A stretch of 64,000 bases of DNA from Terebella lapidaria (taxonomy: Eukaryota > Annelida > Polychaeta > Terebellida > Terebellidae). This document shows positions 1-12,700 of the stretch, in pieces; positions within the stretch are counted from its first letter, which is position 1; each line of letters opens with the position of its first letter. Both the position numbers and the translations under genes were made by a program. The stretch spans positions 42,994,802 to 43,058,801 of the forward strand of contig OX424561.1 in the NCBI GenBank assembly GCA_949152475.1. The letters are read 5' to 3'. The notes beneath the pieces were generated by a model. The model saw nothing but the letters and a program-made list of their open reading frames with translations. It was not told where the DNA came from and ran no database searches.

Positions 1-194
1 AAAAAAGATGCGAAAATCGAAAAACAAAAAAAAACCTTTCCTTGAAATATTTTTAGGTATTTTTGTGCAAAATTTCAGAAAGATTCAATAATATACTTTA
101 AAGATAAAAATGTGAACGGACGACGGACAAACGGACGGACGACGGACGCAACGCCATGCCAATAGGTTATCGGACAATAGGTCCGGTAACCTGA
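1..194 (+). repeat. Family A element, 3' end only
   Basis: This is the right half of an element that starts before the window. It shows the A-rich stretch, the GAC/GACG microsatellite at about 114-151 and the terminal hairpin ending in GGTAACCTGA, a one-base variant of the usual CCTAA end. Confidence 0.8.
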
Positions 195-297
195 AAAAAA
201 ATTCTGCTGAAACCATAAAGGCATTTGTTCCGAAATGCTTTAATTAGGTGTCATTACTTCCGCGGCAAGGGATTATGCTAGTGTCGGATTAAAAAAA
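195..297. other. Short spacer, nothing recognised
   Basis: Unique sequence between two family A elements, with no coding or repeat signal. Confidence 0.5.
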
Positions 298-1814
298 TTA
301 GCCCAAAGGCTAAGATAGGTTACCGGACAATTTTGGTTTGGCCATGGCAGCATTGGCAGGTAACAGACCTTGAGATTTACCAATCAAGGTCATCCGTGTG
401 AACTTCGATGTCACCATTACATGTATGTGTGCGGCATTTGATATTCTATATGTTCATAATACAAAGATATATCTGGGTGGAATAGTTTAGGTCACTCAGG
501 TCAATTTACACATTCCGAGTCAAACATTTGGCACTCAAGGTCATCTGATGACAAGTTCAAGGTCATCATTAGTTGTGCCATATATGTCTTCCTATATGTT
601 CATAATCATGATAATGCAAACATGAGCTCTATCTGCAAGCATTTAATCTATAGAGGCAAATCTGGGCATTTTTTGACCCCAAAATGGCTGTTTTGACCTT
701 TCAAGGTCACTGAAGGTCAAATTCAAGGTCACCACACAAGTCGCCATATATGACTTCCCATTTGAAAGTGCCAATTTCTAAGCTCTATCTTCAGCTCTAT
801 CTTCAAGTGTTTTATGAGTACAGTCCTGACAGCTCCCATTATGAAGGAAAAAAGTACCGAAAATTTTCTAAGTCCAAAATTTTTTTCAAAGGGTGAAAAT
901 TTTTTTTGGCCTAGAAATGGCCCAAAATGGATAGTAATGCGATTTGGAGCGAAAAAATTTGTTTTCGCCTACTCGTCAAAAATTCAAAATGGCCGGAGAT
1001 CACGGAGATCGGCGATACAAGGGCGACAAAACTTATACACGTCACAGAGGTATATAAGAGGAATCTTTTTAAACAAAAATCTCAAAACTGATCAGACAGT
1101 TTCCGAGAAAATACAGACCAGGTGTAAATTTGGGCATTTTTCAACCCAAAAATGGCGATTCTGACCTTTCAAGGTCATCCAAGGTCAAATTCGAGGTCAC
1201 CACACAAGTCGTCATATATGACTTCCCATTTGAAAGTGCCAATATCTAAGCTCTATCTTCAAGCATTCTATGAGTACAGTCCCGGCAGCTCTCATTATGA
1301 AGGAAAAAAGTGCCGAAAATTTTCCCAAGTCCAAAATTTTTTTCAAAGGGTGAAAATTTTTTTTTGCCTAGAAATGACCCAAACTGGATAGTAATGCGAT
1401 TCGGGGCGGAAAAAATCTTTTTCGCCGACCCGTCAAAAATTCAAAATGGCTGCCACGTTGAGACCGGCGATTCAAGGGCAACAAAACTTATACACATCAT
1501 AGAGGTAAATGAGTGGAATCTTTCAGAACCAAAATCTCAAAACTGATCAGACGTTTTTTTTGAGAAAATGGCCGCCAAAGTCCAAAATTGGCCATTTTTC
1601 GTCAAAAATGGCCGCCATTTTGAGAAAAATGCGAAAATCAAAAAACTAAAAAATAACCCCTCTTGAAATATTTTTTGGCAACTTTGTGCAAAATTTCAGG
1701 AAAATCCGCCTGTAAACTTTAAAGATAAAAATGTGGACGGACGACGGACGACGGACGGACGACGGACGCAACGTGACGGCAATAGTTTATCGGACCATAG
1801 GTCCGGTAACCTAA
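298..1814 (+). mobile_element. Family A element A1 (454-bp core type), intact
   Basis: It starts with the TTAGCCCAAAGGCTAA palindrome followed by GGTTACCGGACAAT and ends with the GGTCCGGTAACCTAA hairpin. The body holds about two units of the 454-bp core (AATGGCNGTTTTGACC marks each unit) and then the A-rich 3' region with GACG repeats. No transposase. This is one of the simplest copies and can serve as a reference for the nested ones. Confidence 0.85.
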
Positions 1815-1964
1815 AAACTAAAAAAAAAACCCTCTTGAAATATTTTCAGGCATTTTTGTGCAAAATTTCAGAAAAATTCGTCTGTAAACTTCAAAGATAC
1901 AGATGTGGACGGACGACGGACGGACGACGGACGCAACGCGACGGCAATAGGTTATCGGACCTAA
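1815..1964 (+). repeat. Extra tandem family A 3' end
   Basis: A second copy of the last 150 bp of A1 follows directly, from ACTAAAAA through the GACG repeats, with a shortened hairpin ending GGTTATCGGACCTAA (the return arm is deleted). Confidence 0.8.
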
Positions 1965-2518
1965 ACGAATCTGTGAAGTATTATGTTGCTAATTGATTGG
2001 TTTGTAGCTTTCACAGTTAAACACCTGATTGGGTCCTGCAAGATCGCAATCCTCGACAGTCACTAATACAGCCACTTTGGGGATGTTCATCGACTTGCAT
2101 GGAATTGAAATGTGGCCGCTGCTTGTACATGAAAAATACCATAATCGCAAAAAAAATCATCTGACGCAGGAGGTTTGGGACGACGCGCGCAGGGACGCAA
2201 ACCAAAACATTCATTTTTTTTCGGCCTAAGATTACCATTGTAGTCACATATTTTCAGCTTTCTTACATGTATGATCGCCTTTATTGACAATAGCTACATC
2301 AATGTTTTGAAATGTAATATCTCCATTATTCACAATATTTTATTCAATATTTTCACGTGTTGTATCATCATCAATGACAATATTTGAATCAGTATTTTCA
2401 TATGTATCATTCATTATATATCAAGTATTTTGCACCAATATTTGCACATGTAGTATTTTCATTATCGATCATATTTACATAAAAAAAATTCACATAAAGT
2501 ATTCATAAAGTAGTCATC
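1965..2518. other. AT-rich single-copy region
   Basis: No gene or repeat recognised. It lies downstream of the dpf stop codon beyond the minisatellite. The minus strand carries AATAAA-like hexamers at about 2280 and 2339 that could serve as poly(A) signals if the transcript runs through the minisatellite. Confidence 0.4.
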
Positions 2519-5500
2519 ATTACATTCACTAGTAGTACTGTTTATCCAGACAGAGAGATGAGACATTCACTAGTAGTACTGTTTATCCAGACAGAGAGAT
2601 GAGACATTCACTAGTAGTACTGTTCACCCAGATAGAGATGAGGCATTCACTGTCAGTATTGTCCAACAGACAGAGAGATGAGGCATCATGGGCATTCACT
2701 GGCAGTGCTGTTCACCCAGACAGAGATGAGGCATTCACTGGCAGTACTGTCCAACAGACAGAGAGATGAGGCATTCACTGGCAGTGCTGTCAAACAGACA
2801 GAGAGATGAGGCATTCACTGGCAGTACTGTCAAACAGGCAGAGAGATGAGGCATTCACTGGCAGTACTGTCCAACACACAGAGATGAGGCATTCACTGGC
2901 AGTACTGTCCAACAGACAGAGAGATGAGGCATTCACTGGCAGTGCTGTCAAACAGACAGAGAGATGAGGCATTCACTGGCAGTACTGTCCAACACACAGA
3001 GATGAGGCATTCACTAGCAGTGCTGTCCAACAGACAGGGAGATGAGGCATTCACCGGCAGTGCTGTCAAACAGACAGAGAGATGAGGCATTCACTGGCAG
3101 TGCTGTCCAACAGAAGGGAGATGAGGCATTCACTGGCAGTGCTGTCCAACATACAGAGAGATGAGGCATTCACTGGCAGTACTGTCCAACAGACAGAGAA
3201 GTGAGGCATTCACTGGCAGTACTGTCCAACAGACAGAGAGATGAGGCATTCACTGGCAGTACTGTCCAATAGACAGAGAGATGAGGCATTCACTGGCAGT
3301 ACTGTCCAATAGACAGAGAGATGAGGCATTCACTGGCGGTACTGTCCAACAGAGAGCTGAGACATTCACTGGCAGTACTGTCCAACAGACAGAAAGATGA
3401 GGCATTCACTAGAAGTGCTGTCCAACAAACAGAGAGATGAGGCATTCATTGGCAGTACTGTCCAACAGACAAAAAGATGAGGCATTCACTAGAAGTGCTG
3501 TCCAACAGACAGAGAAATGAGGCATTCACTGGCAGTACTGTCCAACAGACAGAGAGATGAGGCATTCACTGGCAGTGCTGACCAACAGACAGAGAAATGA
3601 GGCATTCACTGGCAGTGCTGTCCAACAGACAGAGAGATGAGGCATTCGCTGGCAGTACTGTCCAACAGACAGAGAAATGAGGCATTCACTGGCAGTGCTG
3701 TCCAACAGACAGAGAGATGAGGCATTCACTGGCAGTGCTGTCCAACAGACAGAGAGATGAGGCATTCGCTGGCAGTACTGTCCAACAGAGAGATGAGGCA
3801 TTCACTGGCAATGCTGTCAAACAGAGAGATGAGGCATTCACTGGCAGTGCTGTCAAACAGACAGAGAGATGAGGCATTCACTGGCAGTGCTGTCCAACAG
3901 ACAGAGATGACGCATTCACTGGCAGTGCTGTCCAACAGACAGAGAGATGAGGCATTCACTGGCAGTGCTGTCAAACAGACAGAGAGATGAGGCATTCACT
4001 GGCAGTGCTGTCCAACAAACAGAGAGATGAGGCATTCGCTGGCAGTACTGTCCAACAGAGAGATGAGGCATTCACTGGCAGTGCTGTCAAACAGACAGAG
4101 AAATGAGGCATTCACTGGCAGTACTGTCCAACAGACAGAGAGATGAGGCATTCACTGGCAGTGCTGACCAACAGACAGAGAGATGAGGCCTTCACTTGCA
4201 GTACTGTCCAACAGACAGAAAGATGAGGCATTCACTGGCAGTACTGTCCAACAGACAGAGAGATGAGGCATTCACTGGCAGTGCTGACCAACAGACAGAG
4301 AGATGAGGCCTTCACTTGCAGTACTGTCCAACAGACAGAAAGATGAGGCATTCACTGGCAGTACTGTCCAACAGACAGAGAGATGAGGCATTCATTCACT
4401 GGCAGTGCTGACCAACAGACAGAGAGATGGGGCCTTCACTTGCAGTACTGTCCAACAGACAGAGAAATGAGGCATTCACTGGCAGTGCTGTCCAACAGAC
4501 AGAGAGATGAGGCATTCACTGGCAGTGCTGTCCAATAGACAGAGAGATGAGGCATTCACTGGCAGTGCTGTCCAACAAACAGAGAGATGAGGCCTTCACT
4601 TGCAGTACTGTCCAACAGACAAAAAGATGAGGCATTCACTGGCAGTGCTGTCCAACAGACAGAGAGATGAGGCATTCACTGGCAGTGCTGTCCAATAAAC
4701 AGAGAGATGAGGCCTTCACTGGCAGTACTGTCCAACAGACAGAGAGATGAGGCATTCACTAGAAGTGCTGTCCAACAAACAGAGAGATGAGGCATTCACT
4801 AGAAGTGCTGTCCAATAGACAGAGAGATGAGGCATTCACTGGCAGTGCTGTCCAACAGACAGAGAGATGAGGCATTCACTGGCAGTGCTGTCCAACAGAC
4901 AGAGAGATGAGGCATTCACTGGCAGTACTGTCCAACAGACAGAGAGATGAGGCATCCTCTGGCAGTGCTGTTCAACAGACAGAGAGATGAGGCATTCACT
5001 GGCAGTACTGTCCAACAGACAGAAAGATGAGGCCTTCACTGGCAGTACTGTCCAACAGACAGAAAGATGGGACATTCACTGGCAGTGCTGTCCAACAGAC
5101 AGAGAGATGAGGCATTCAATGGCAGTACTGTCCAACAGACAGAGATGAGGCATTCACTGGCAGTACTGTCCAACAGACAGAAAGATGAGACATTCACTGG
5201 CAGTACTGTCCAACAGACAGAGAAATGAGGCATTCACTGGCAGTGCTGTCCAATAGACAGAGATGAGGCATTCACTGGCAGTACTGTCCAACAGACAGAG
5301 AGATGAGGCCTTCACTGGCAGTACTGTCCAACAGACAGAGAGATGAGGCATTCACAAGAAGTGCTGTCCAACAAACAGAGAGATGAGGCATTCATTGGCA
5401 GTAGCGGACAGTGAGATGAGGCATTCACTGGCAGCACTGTCCAACAGACAGAAAGATGGGACATTCACTGGCAGTGCTGTCCAACAGACAGAGAGATGAG

Positions 5501-6705
5501 GCATTCACTGGCAGTACTGTCCAATAGACAGAGATGAGGCATTCACTGGCAGTACTATTCAACAGACAGAGAGATGAGGCTTTCACTGGCAGTACTGTCC
5601 AATAGACAGAGAGTTGAGGCATTCACTGGCAGTGCTGACCAACAGACAGAGATGAGACATTCACTGGCAGTACTGTCCAACAGACAGAGAGATGAGGCAT
5701 TCAATGGCAGTACTGTTCAACAGACAGAGAGATGAGGCTTTCACTGGCAGTACTGTCCAATAGACAGAGAGTTGAGGCATTCACTGGCAGTGCTGACCAA
5801 CAGACAGAGAGATGAGGCCTTCACTTGCAGTACTGTCCAACAGACAGAAAGATGAGGCATTCACTGGCAGTGCTGTCCAACAGACAGAGATATGAGGCAT
5901 TCACTGGCAGTGCTGTCCAACAGACAGAGAGATGAGGCATCCACTGGCAGTGCTGTCCAACAGACATGGAGATGAGGCATTCACTGGCAGTGCTGTCCAA
6001 CAGAGAGATGAGGCATTCACTGGCAGTGCTGTCCAACAGACAGAGAAATGAGGCATTCACTGGCAGTGCTGTCCAACAGACAGAGAGATGAGGCATTCAC
6101 TGCCAGTGCTGTCCAACAGACAGAGAGATGAGGCATTCGCTGGCAGTACTGTCCAACAGAGAGATGAGGCATTCACTGGCATTGCTGTCCAACATACAGA
6201 GAGATGAGGCATTCACTGGCAGTGCTGTCCAACAGACAGAGAGATGAGGCATTCGCTGGCAGTACTGTCCAACAGACAGAGAGATGAGGCATTCACTGGC
6301 AGTGCTGTCCAACAGACAGGGAGATGAGGCATTCACTGGCAGTACTGTCCAACAGATAGAGAGATGAGGCATTCACTGGCAGTACTGTCCAACACACAGA
6401 GATGAGGCATTCGCTGGCAGTGCTGTCAAACAGACAGAGAGATTAGGCATTCACTGGCAGTGCTGTCCATCAGACAGAGAGATGAGGCATTTATTGGCAG
6501 TACTGTCCAACAAACAGAGAGATGAGGCATTTATTGGCAGTACTGTCCAACAGACAGGGAGATGAGGCATTCGCTGGCAGTACTGTCCAACAGACAGGGT
6601 GATGAGGCATTCACTGGCAGTACTGTCCAACAGACAGGGAGATGAGGCATTCGCTGGCAGTACTGTCCAACAGACAGGGAGATGAGGCATTCACTGGCAG
6701 TACTG
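2519..6705. repeat. 40-bp minisatellite, about 105 copies
   Basis: The unit contains GAGATGAGGCATTCACTGGC and AGTACTGTCCAACAGACAGA. Most units are 40 bp; some are 38 or 36 bp through loss of GA pairs in the AGACAGAGAGA part. Main variants are TACTG/TGCTG, ACTGGC/ACTAGA and AACAG/AATAG. One minus-strand frame carries a TGA per unit, so ORFs run only about three units before stopping, and these are by-products. The array ends exactly at the dpf stop codon. Confidence 0.95.
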
Positions 6706-6788
6706 TTAAAGATGGGTGGTGCTGGATGAGTTGGCAGGGTTTTTGCCACCGTAAAACTCTTCAATACACAGGTGACAACTCCAGGTTC
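6706..6788 (-). CDS. dpf: dpf last coding exon: end of PHD2, C-terminal tail and stop
   Basis: The acceptor is CACTGCAG just before 6788. After completing a Gly codon split with the previous exon, the exon reads T-W-S-C-H-L-C (the last zinc pair of PHD2), then a 19-residue tail rich in Ser, Thr and Asn ending T-T-H-L, and TAA at 6708-6706. The tail is short and unlike the vertebrate C-terminus as I know it. The 40-bp minisatellite starts directly after the stop, so it would form the start of the 3' UTR; a second in-frame TGA follows 12 nt later inside it. Confidence 0.87.
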
Positions 6789-9700
6789 CTGCAGTGTAAG
6801 AAATTGTGATAACAATGTTCGAGAACTGGCAGAGATTTTGTTGGTACAGATCGGCAAACTGATACAAACCTTCAGGTGGCTCTGACAGTGGAGGCTTTAG
6901 ACAGTACATGTGATAGCCTCGGTCACAGTCATCGCAGAACAGCAGCTGATCCTGGAAACAAACATGTCACTTAGCAGGACGACTGAGGCTAAACACACGA
7001 GTAGAGCAGCAAGGCTTACACACAGAAGCACAGTCAGCACGACTTGACAAACATCAGTCAATAGATATTGATGACCAGGCTCTCTCAATGTAACTATCAA
7101 TATGGTGACCATGGTAACATGCAGTGCTTGCATACATTGTTACAATACATGTTGTTTTCCTTTCTGTGACTGAGCTAGAACTCACATCGTTATCAGAAGT
7201 GCCACACAGTCCGCATGATTTACACTCTATACACTGCCAGGGATACTTCTTGACCGAGATGATCATGTTGGCCGTGAAGTGCAGGCAGCTTGGGTGACCT
7301 GTTACCAAGACAACCAAAACAATTACCATAGCAACCACAAGAGCACATGATCATTTACTAGCATACTGTCGGGAGGTGGGGCACATGCCAGAGGTTGGAC
7401 AGATACACATCAAATAGAAGAAATCCAACTCAAACAGGAGCAAAAATGCAACACAAAATCATATCAATCATAGTTATCGATTCTTAACAGAGTTTTCATA
7501 TTTTCATGTTATATTCATACTAACAGTAAACAGGCAGTGAAAAGTGTCAATACAATGTCATATTATCGAATGTATATTATAGACATCTCTGCCCCCATAC
7601 ACATCCTCTCCCCTAACACACTTACCTGAACGGCCACAGTCGGCACACGACACCATGTCCTCTCTCTGGCCTGTTTCCTTGTTCTGGAGTACGTCTGCCC
7701 CCATACACCCCCCCCCCCCCCATACACACACACATTTACCGGAACGGCCACAGTCGGCACACAGCACCATGTCCTCCCTCTGGCCTGTTTCCATGTTCTG
7801 GAATGCGTCTGCCCCCATACACCTCCCCACCCACACACACACACACACACACACAATTACCTGAACGGCTACAGTCGGCACACGACACCATGTCTTCCCT
7901 CTGGCCTGTTTCCTTGTTCTGGAGCGCGTCTGCCCCCATACACCCCCCCCCCCACACACACACACACACTTACCTGAACGGCCACAGTCGGCACACGACA
8001 CCATGTCCTCCCTCTGGCCTGTTTCCTTGTTCTGGAGTACGTGTGCCCCATAACCCCCCCCCCCATCCCCATACACACACAATTACCTGAACGGCTACAG
8101 TCGGCACACAACACCATGTCCTCCCTCTGGCCTGTTTCCTTGTTCTGGAGTACGTGTGCCCCATAACCCCCCCCCCCCCCATCCCCATACACACACACAA
8201 TTACCTGAACGGCCAGTCGGCACACGACACCATGTCCTCCCTCTGGCCTGTTTCCTTGTTCTGGAGTGCGTCTGCCCCCATACACCCCCCCCCCCCCACA
8301 CACACACACAATTACCTGAACCGCCACAGTCGGCACACGACACCATGTCCTCCCTCTGGCCTGTTTCCTTGTTCTGGAGTGCGTCTGCCCCCATACACCC
8401 CCCCCCCCCCCACACACACACACAATTACCTGAACCGCCACAGTCGGCACACGACACCATGTCCTCCCTCTGGCCTGTTTCCTTGTTCTGGAGTGCGTCT
8501 GCCCCCCCCACACCCCCCCCCCCCACACACACACACACACACACACTTACCTGAACGGCCACAGTCGGCACACGACACCATGTCGTCCCTCTGGCCTGTT
8601 TTCTTGTTCTGTAGTGGGTCTGTCCCATACACCCCCCCCCCCATACACACACACACACTAACCTGAACGGCCACAGTCGGCACACGACACCATGTCTTCC
8701 CTCTGGCCTGTTTTCTTGTTCTGAAGCGCGTCTCCGAGACAGAAGTCACAGTACTTGCTTGCCTCGTTCTGTGATGCGACTGTTGCTGTAACAGCGACTG
8801 CTGCTGCCATTGCCGCCGCACGTCCAGTGGAGCGCGTCTTACCTGTAACATGGATTCATTCGTCAGACACTGTCTTAGTAACAAGGGTGATGTAGCTTAC
8901 CAGCAATTCATTCTTCTCTCCTCAAAGTATGAACCATTAAACATGTTACATGTAAAATGATCCTCAACATGGTCTTCAAGAGTTTATATCTAATGGCCAA
9001 TTTACACATTTCTAGGTAGTAACTAGACGTCAAGGCCTTGAGATGCCTTGGAGGCATTTCGGTGTTAGGACTAATTCGTAATATTTAGTGCATGGTTGGG
9101 GCCGTTTCCTTTGTTGTTGACAGGTTACTATTGAGCAGAGTTACCAGCAGGTTACTATTTCTGCGAATAGGAACCCCTGCACTAAGTCAGATAATGCACG
9201 TGGACGCGGGTCTCTCGCCAATAGTGGCCTCGTGCGGCACTCAGTCACTATTGGCGAGAGACCCTCGTCCTTGTGCATTATCTTATACTTAAAACATGCT
9301 TGCCACGGGCTCTTTGACACATTGTTTCAAGAAATAATGCAAATTGTTTATTGTATAAATGTCAGAACATAGCACCAAGGGTGCTGTAGCTTACCGGCAA
9401 TCATGAGAAACGCAGAGTATTGATTTTCCAACATATAAATTGTTACACTGATCTTGAACTCTAAATGTCAAAACATGTTCGTAAATGTTGCTGGAAACAC
9501 ATTTTCTGCATGGACTATAATGCGAAATCAAATAACACATCACAAAGGTAGATAAAGAGAATCATATACATTATTTTGAGAAAAACTGTCTGAATAGATT
9601 TTGACAAAATGGCCACCAAAGACAAAATTCATCGTTTTTTACCTTTCAAGGTCATTCAAGGTCATCACTCAAACTGCGATATATGATTTCCCATTTGAAT

Positions 9701-12700
9701 GTGCCAATACTTAGGCTCTATTTTGAAGTCTTCTATGACTTTACTCCGCACAGCTCCCATTATGAAGGAAAAATTGGGTGAAATTCCAAGAAAGTCCAAG
9801 AAAGTTTTCAATGGCCAAAAAAAAAAAATTGGTTTTTTTTGCTGGAAATGGCTCAAAACGAATAATGACTTGATTTTGGACAAAAAATTTTTTTTTTGCC
9901 GACCCGTCGAAAAATCAAAATGGCCGCCACACGCAGACCGGCAATTCAAGGGCAACGAAACTCATACACATCATAGAGGTACATGAGGGGAATGTTTTAA
10001 AACAAAAATCTCAAAACTGATCAGACAGTTTTTGAGAAAATGGCCATCAAAAATAAAAAATTGGCAATTTTTCGACAAAAAAGGTCGTTTTGACGTTCCA
10101 AGGTCATTGAAGGTCAAATTCAAGGTCATCACTCAAACCGCAATATATGATTTCCCATTTGAATGTGCCAATACTTAGGCTCTATCTTCAAGTGTTCTAT
10201 GAGTTTACTCTGCACAGCTCCCATTATGAAGGAAAATTGAGTGAATTTTCAGTCCAAAAAATTTTCAATGGCCAAAAAAATATTTTTTTTTTTTTTGCTG
10301 GAAATGGCTCAAAACGAATAGTGACTTGATTTGGGACAAAAAAAAATTTTTTCGACGACCCGTCAAAAAATCAAAATGGCCACCACAAGCAGACCCGCGA
10401 TTCAAGGGCAACGAAACTTATACATGTCATACAGGTACATGAGAGGAATGTTTTGAAACAAAAATCTCAAAACTGATCAGACAGTTTTTGAGAAAATGGC
10501 CTCCAAAGTCCAAAATTTGCAATTTGTCATCAAAAATGGCCGCCAAATAGGCAAAAACGATTCAATCAAAAAATTAGCCCAAGGGCTAAGATAGGTTACC
10601 GGACAATTTTGGTTTCAAGCATTGTAGGCGACATATGATTTTGAGATTTACCAGTCAAATTCATCTTTGTGTTTCTCAATGTCACCATCAGGTATGCTGC
10701 ATATGACTTCGTATGTTTATAATACAAACATATAAGTTTTATCAACAAGTATTTCGTGTGTATAGGCCAATTTCAGATTTTGAGATTCACCCTTCAAGGT
10801 CTTTAAGGTCAAGTTCAAGGTCACCAAAAAATGTGCCATTTATACATGACTTTTTTTACAGGCTTATACACAATCCTAACCTGTATGTGCAAAAGTTTAT
10901 GCTTCAGAGGCCACTTTCAAGATTTCAAGTCAGACATTTAGCACTCAAGGTCATCCAAGGTCAAAATCAAGGTCATCATTAGTTGTTCCATATATGACTT
11001 CCTATATGTTCATAATGCAAACTGAAGCTCTATCTACATGCATTTCATCTTTAGAGGCAAATTTGGGCATTTTTTCACTCAAAAATGGCTGTTTTGACCT
11101 TTCAAGGTCATCAAAGGTCAAATTCAAGGTCCCCTCCCAACTCGCTATATATGACTTCCTATTTGAAAGTGCCAATATCTAAGCTCTATCTTCAAACGTA
11201 CTATGAGTACAGTCCTGGCAGCTCCCATTATGAAGGAAAATTAGCCCAATGGGCTAGTAAGGTTACCGGAGAAATATACAGAGTTAAGCCGAGAAAGTTG
11301 AAAGTCAAATTCAAGGTGACCACTGAAATCGCCATATCTCTAACCGTTAAAATGGGATCAAAGGTTAAATTCTAGATCACCAAACTATTCAGCATACATC
11401 ATTTCCTATATGTTCACTATGGACCCCTAAGCTGTAAATTTGATAATAAGTGAGATATAAGCCATTTTGTAATCTGGCTTTGAAAATAAAATGACTGACT
11501 TTGAAATTTAGGTCAAAGGTCAAATTCAATATCATTAAAATATTCAGAATATATCATTTCCTATCTGTTCACAATTGATTCCTAAGCTGTAAAGTCGATA
11601 ATAAGCAAGATATTAGCCATTTTGTCCTGTTGACCTTGAAAATGAGGTCAAAGGTCAAATTCAAGGTCATGAGAATTTTCAGCATATATCATTTCCTATA
11701 TGTTCACAATTAATTCCTAAGCTGTAAAGTCGCTAATAAGCAAGATATTGGCCTTTTGTCCTGTGACCTTGAAAATAGGTCAAAGGTCAAATTCAAGGTC
11801 ACGAGCATTTTCAGCATATATCATTTCCTATATGTTCACAATTGATTTCTAAGCTGTAAAGTCGCTAATAAGCAAGATATTGGCCATTTTGTCCTGTGAC
11901 CTTGAAAATAGGTCAAAGGTCAAATTCAAGGTCACGAGCATTTTCAGCATATATCATTTCCTATATGTTCACAATTGATTCCTAAGCTGTAAAGTCGCTA
12001 ATAAGCAAGATATTGGCCATTTTGTCCTGTGACCTTGAAAATGAGGTCAAAGGTCAAATTCAAGGTCACGAGAATATTCAGCATATATCATTTCCCATAT
12101 GTTCACAATTGATTCCTAAGCTGTAAAGTCGATAATAAGCGAGATATTAGCAATTTTGTCCTGTGACCTTGGAAATGAGGTCAAAGGTCAAATTCAAGGT
12201 CATGAGAATATTCTGCGTATATCATTTCCTATATGTTCACAATTGATTCCTAAGCTGTAAAGTCGATAATAAGCGAGATCTTAGCCATTTTGTCATGTGA
12301 CCTTCAAAATGAGGTCAAAGGTCAAATTCAAGGTCATGAGAATTTTCAGCATATATCATTTCCTATATGTTCACAATTGATTTCTAAGCTGTTAAGTCGC
12401 TGATAAGCAAGATATTGGCCGTTTTGTCCTGTGACCTTGAAAATGAGGTCAAATGTCAAATTCAAGGTCACGAGAATTTTCAGCATATATCATTTCCTAT
12501 ATGTTCACAATTGATTCCTAAGCTGTAAAGTCGCTAATAAGCAAGATATTGGCCAATTTGTCCTGTGACCTTGAAAATGAGGTCAAAGGTCAAATTCAAG
12601 GTCATGAGAATATTCCGCATATATCATTTCCTATATGTTCACAATTGATTCCTAAGCTGTAAAGTCGATAATAAGCGAGATAATAGCAATTTTGTCCTGT

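Noticed and set aside
298..1814. Family A as an LTR retrotransposon
   Set aside because: No direct terminal repeats, primer-binding site or pol-like coding. The ends are palindromic and unlike each other.
2790..6690. Series of minus-strand ORFs with repeated [12 protein letters not shown]
   Set aside because: By-products of the 40-bp minisatellite. The unit is not a multiple of three, one frame has a TGA per unit, and ORF ends follow length variants rather than gene structure.
2519..6705. Regular repeats resembling a CRISPR array
   Set aside because: No distinct spacers, no cas genes, eukaryotic context; units are simple tandem copies. The same applies to the 38-bp array at 52121-54785.
8841..8848. 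CAG|GTAAG at 8843 read as a splice donor on the minus strand
   Set aside because: No exon-like frame leads into it. The same point is a possible acceptor for a longer PHD1 exon, which is mentioned with that exon.
7558..8884. Long ORFs on both strands through the PHD-exon array
   Set aside because: They run across (CA)n and poly-C spacers in frames that do not match the PHD reading frame. Only the short exon frame is meaningful.
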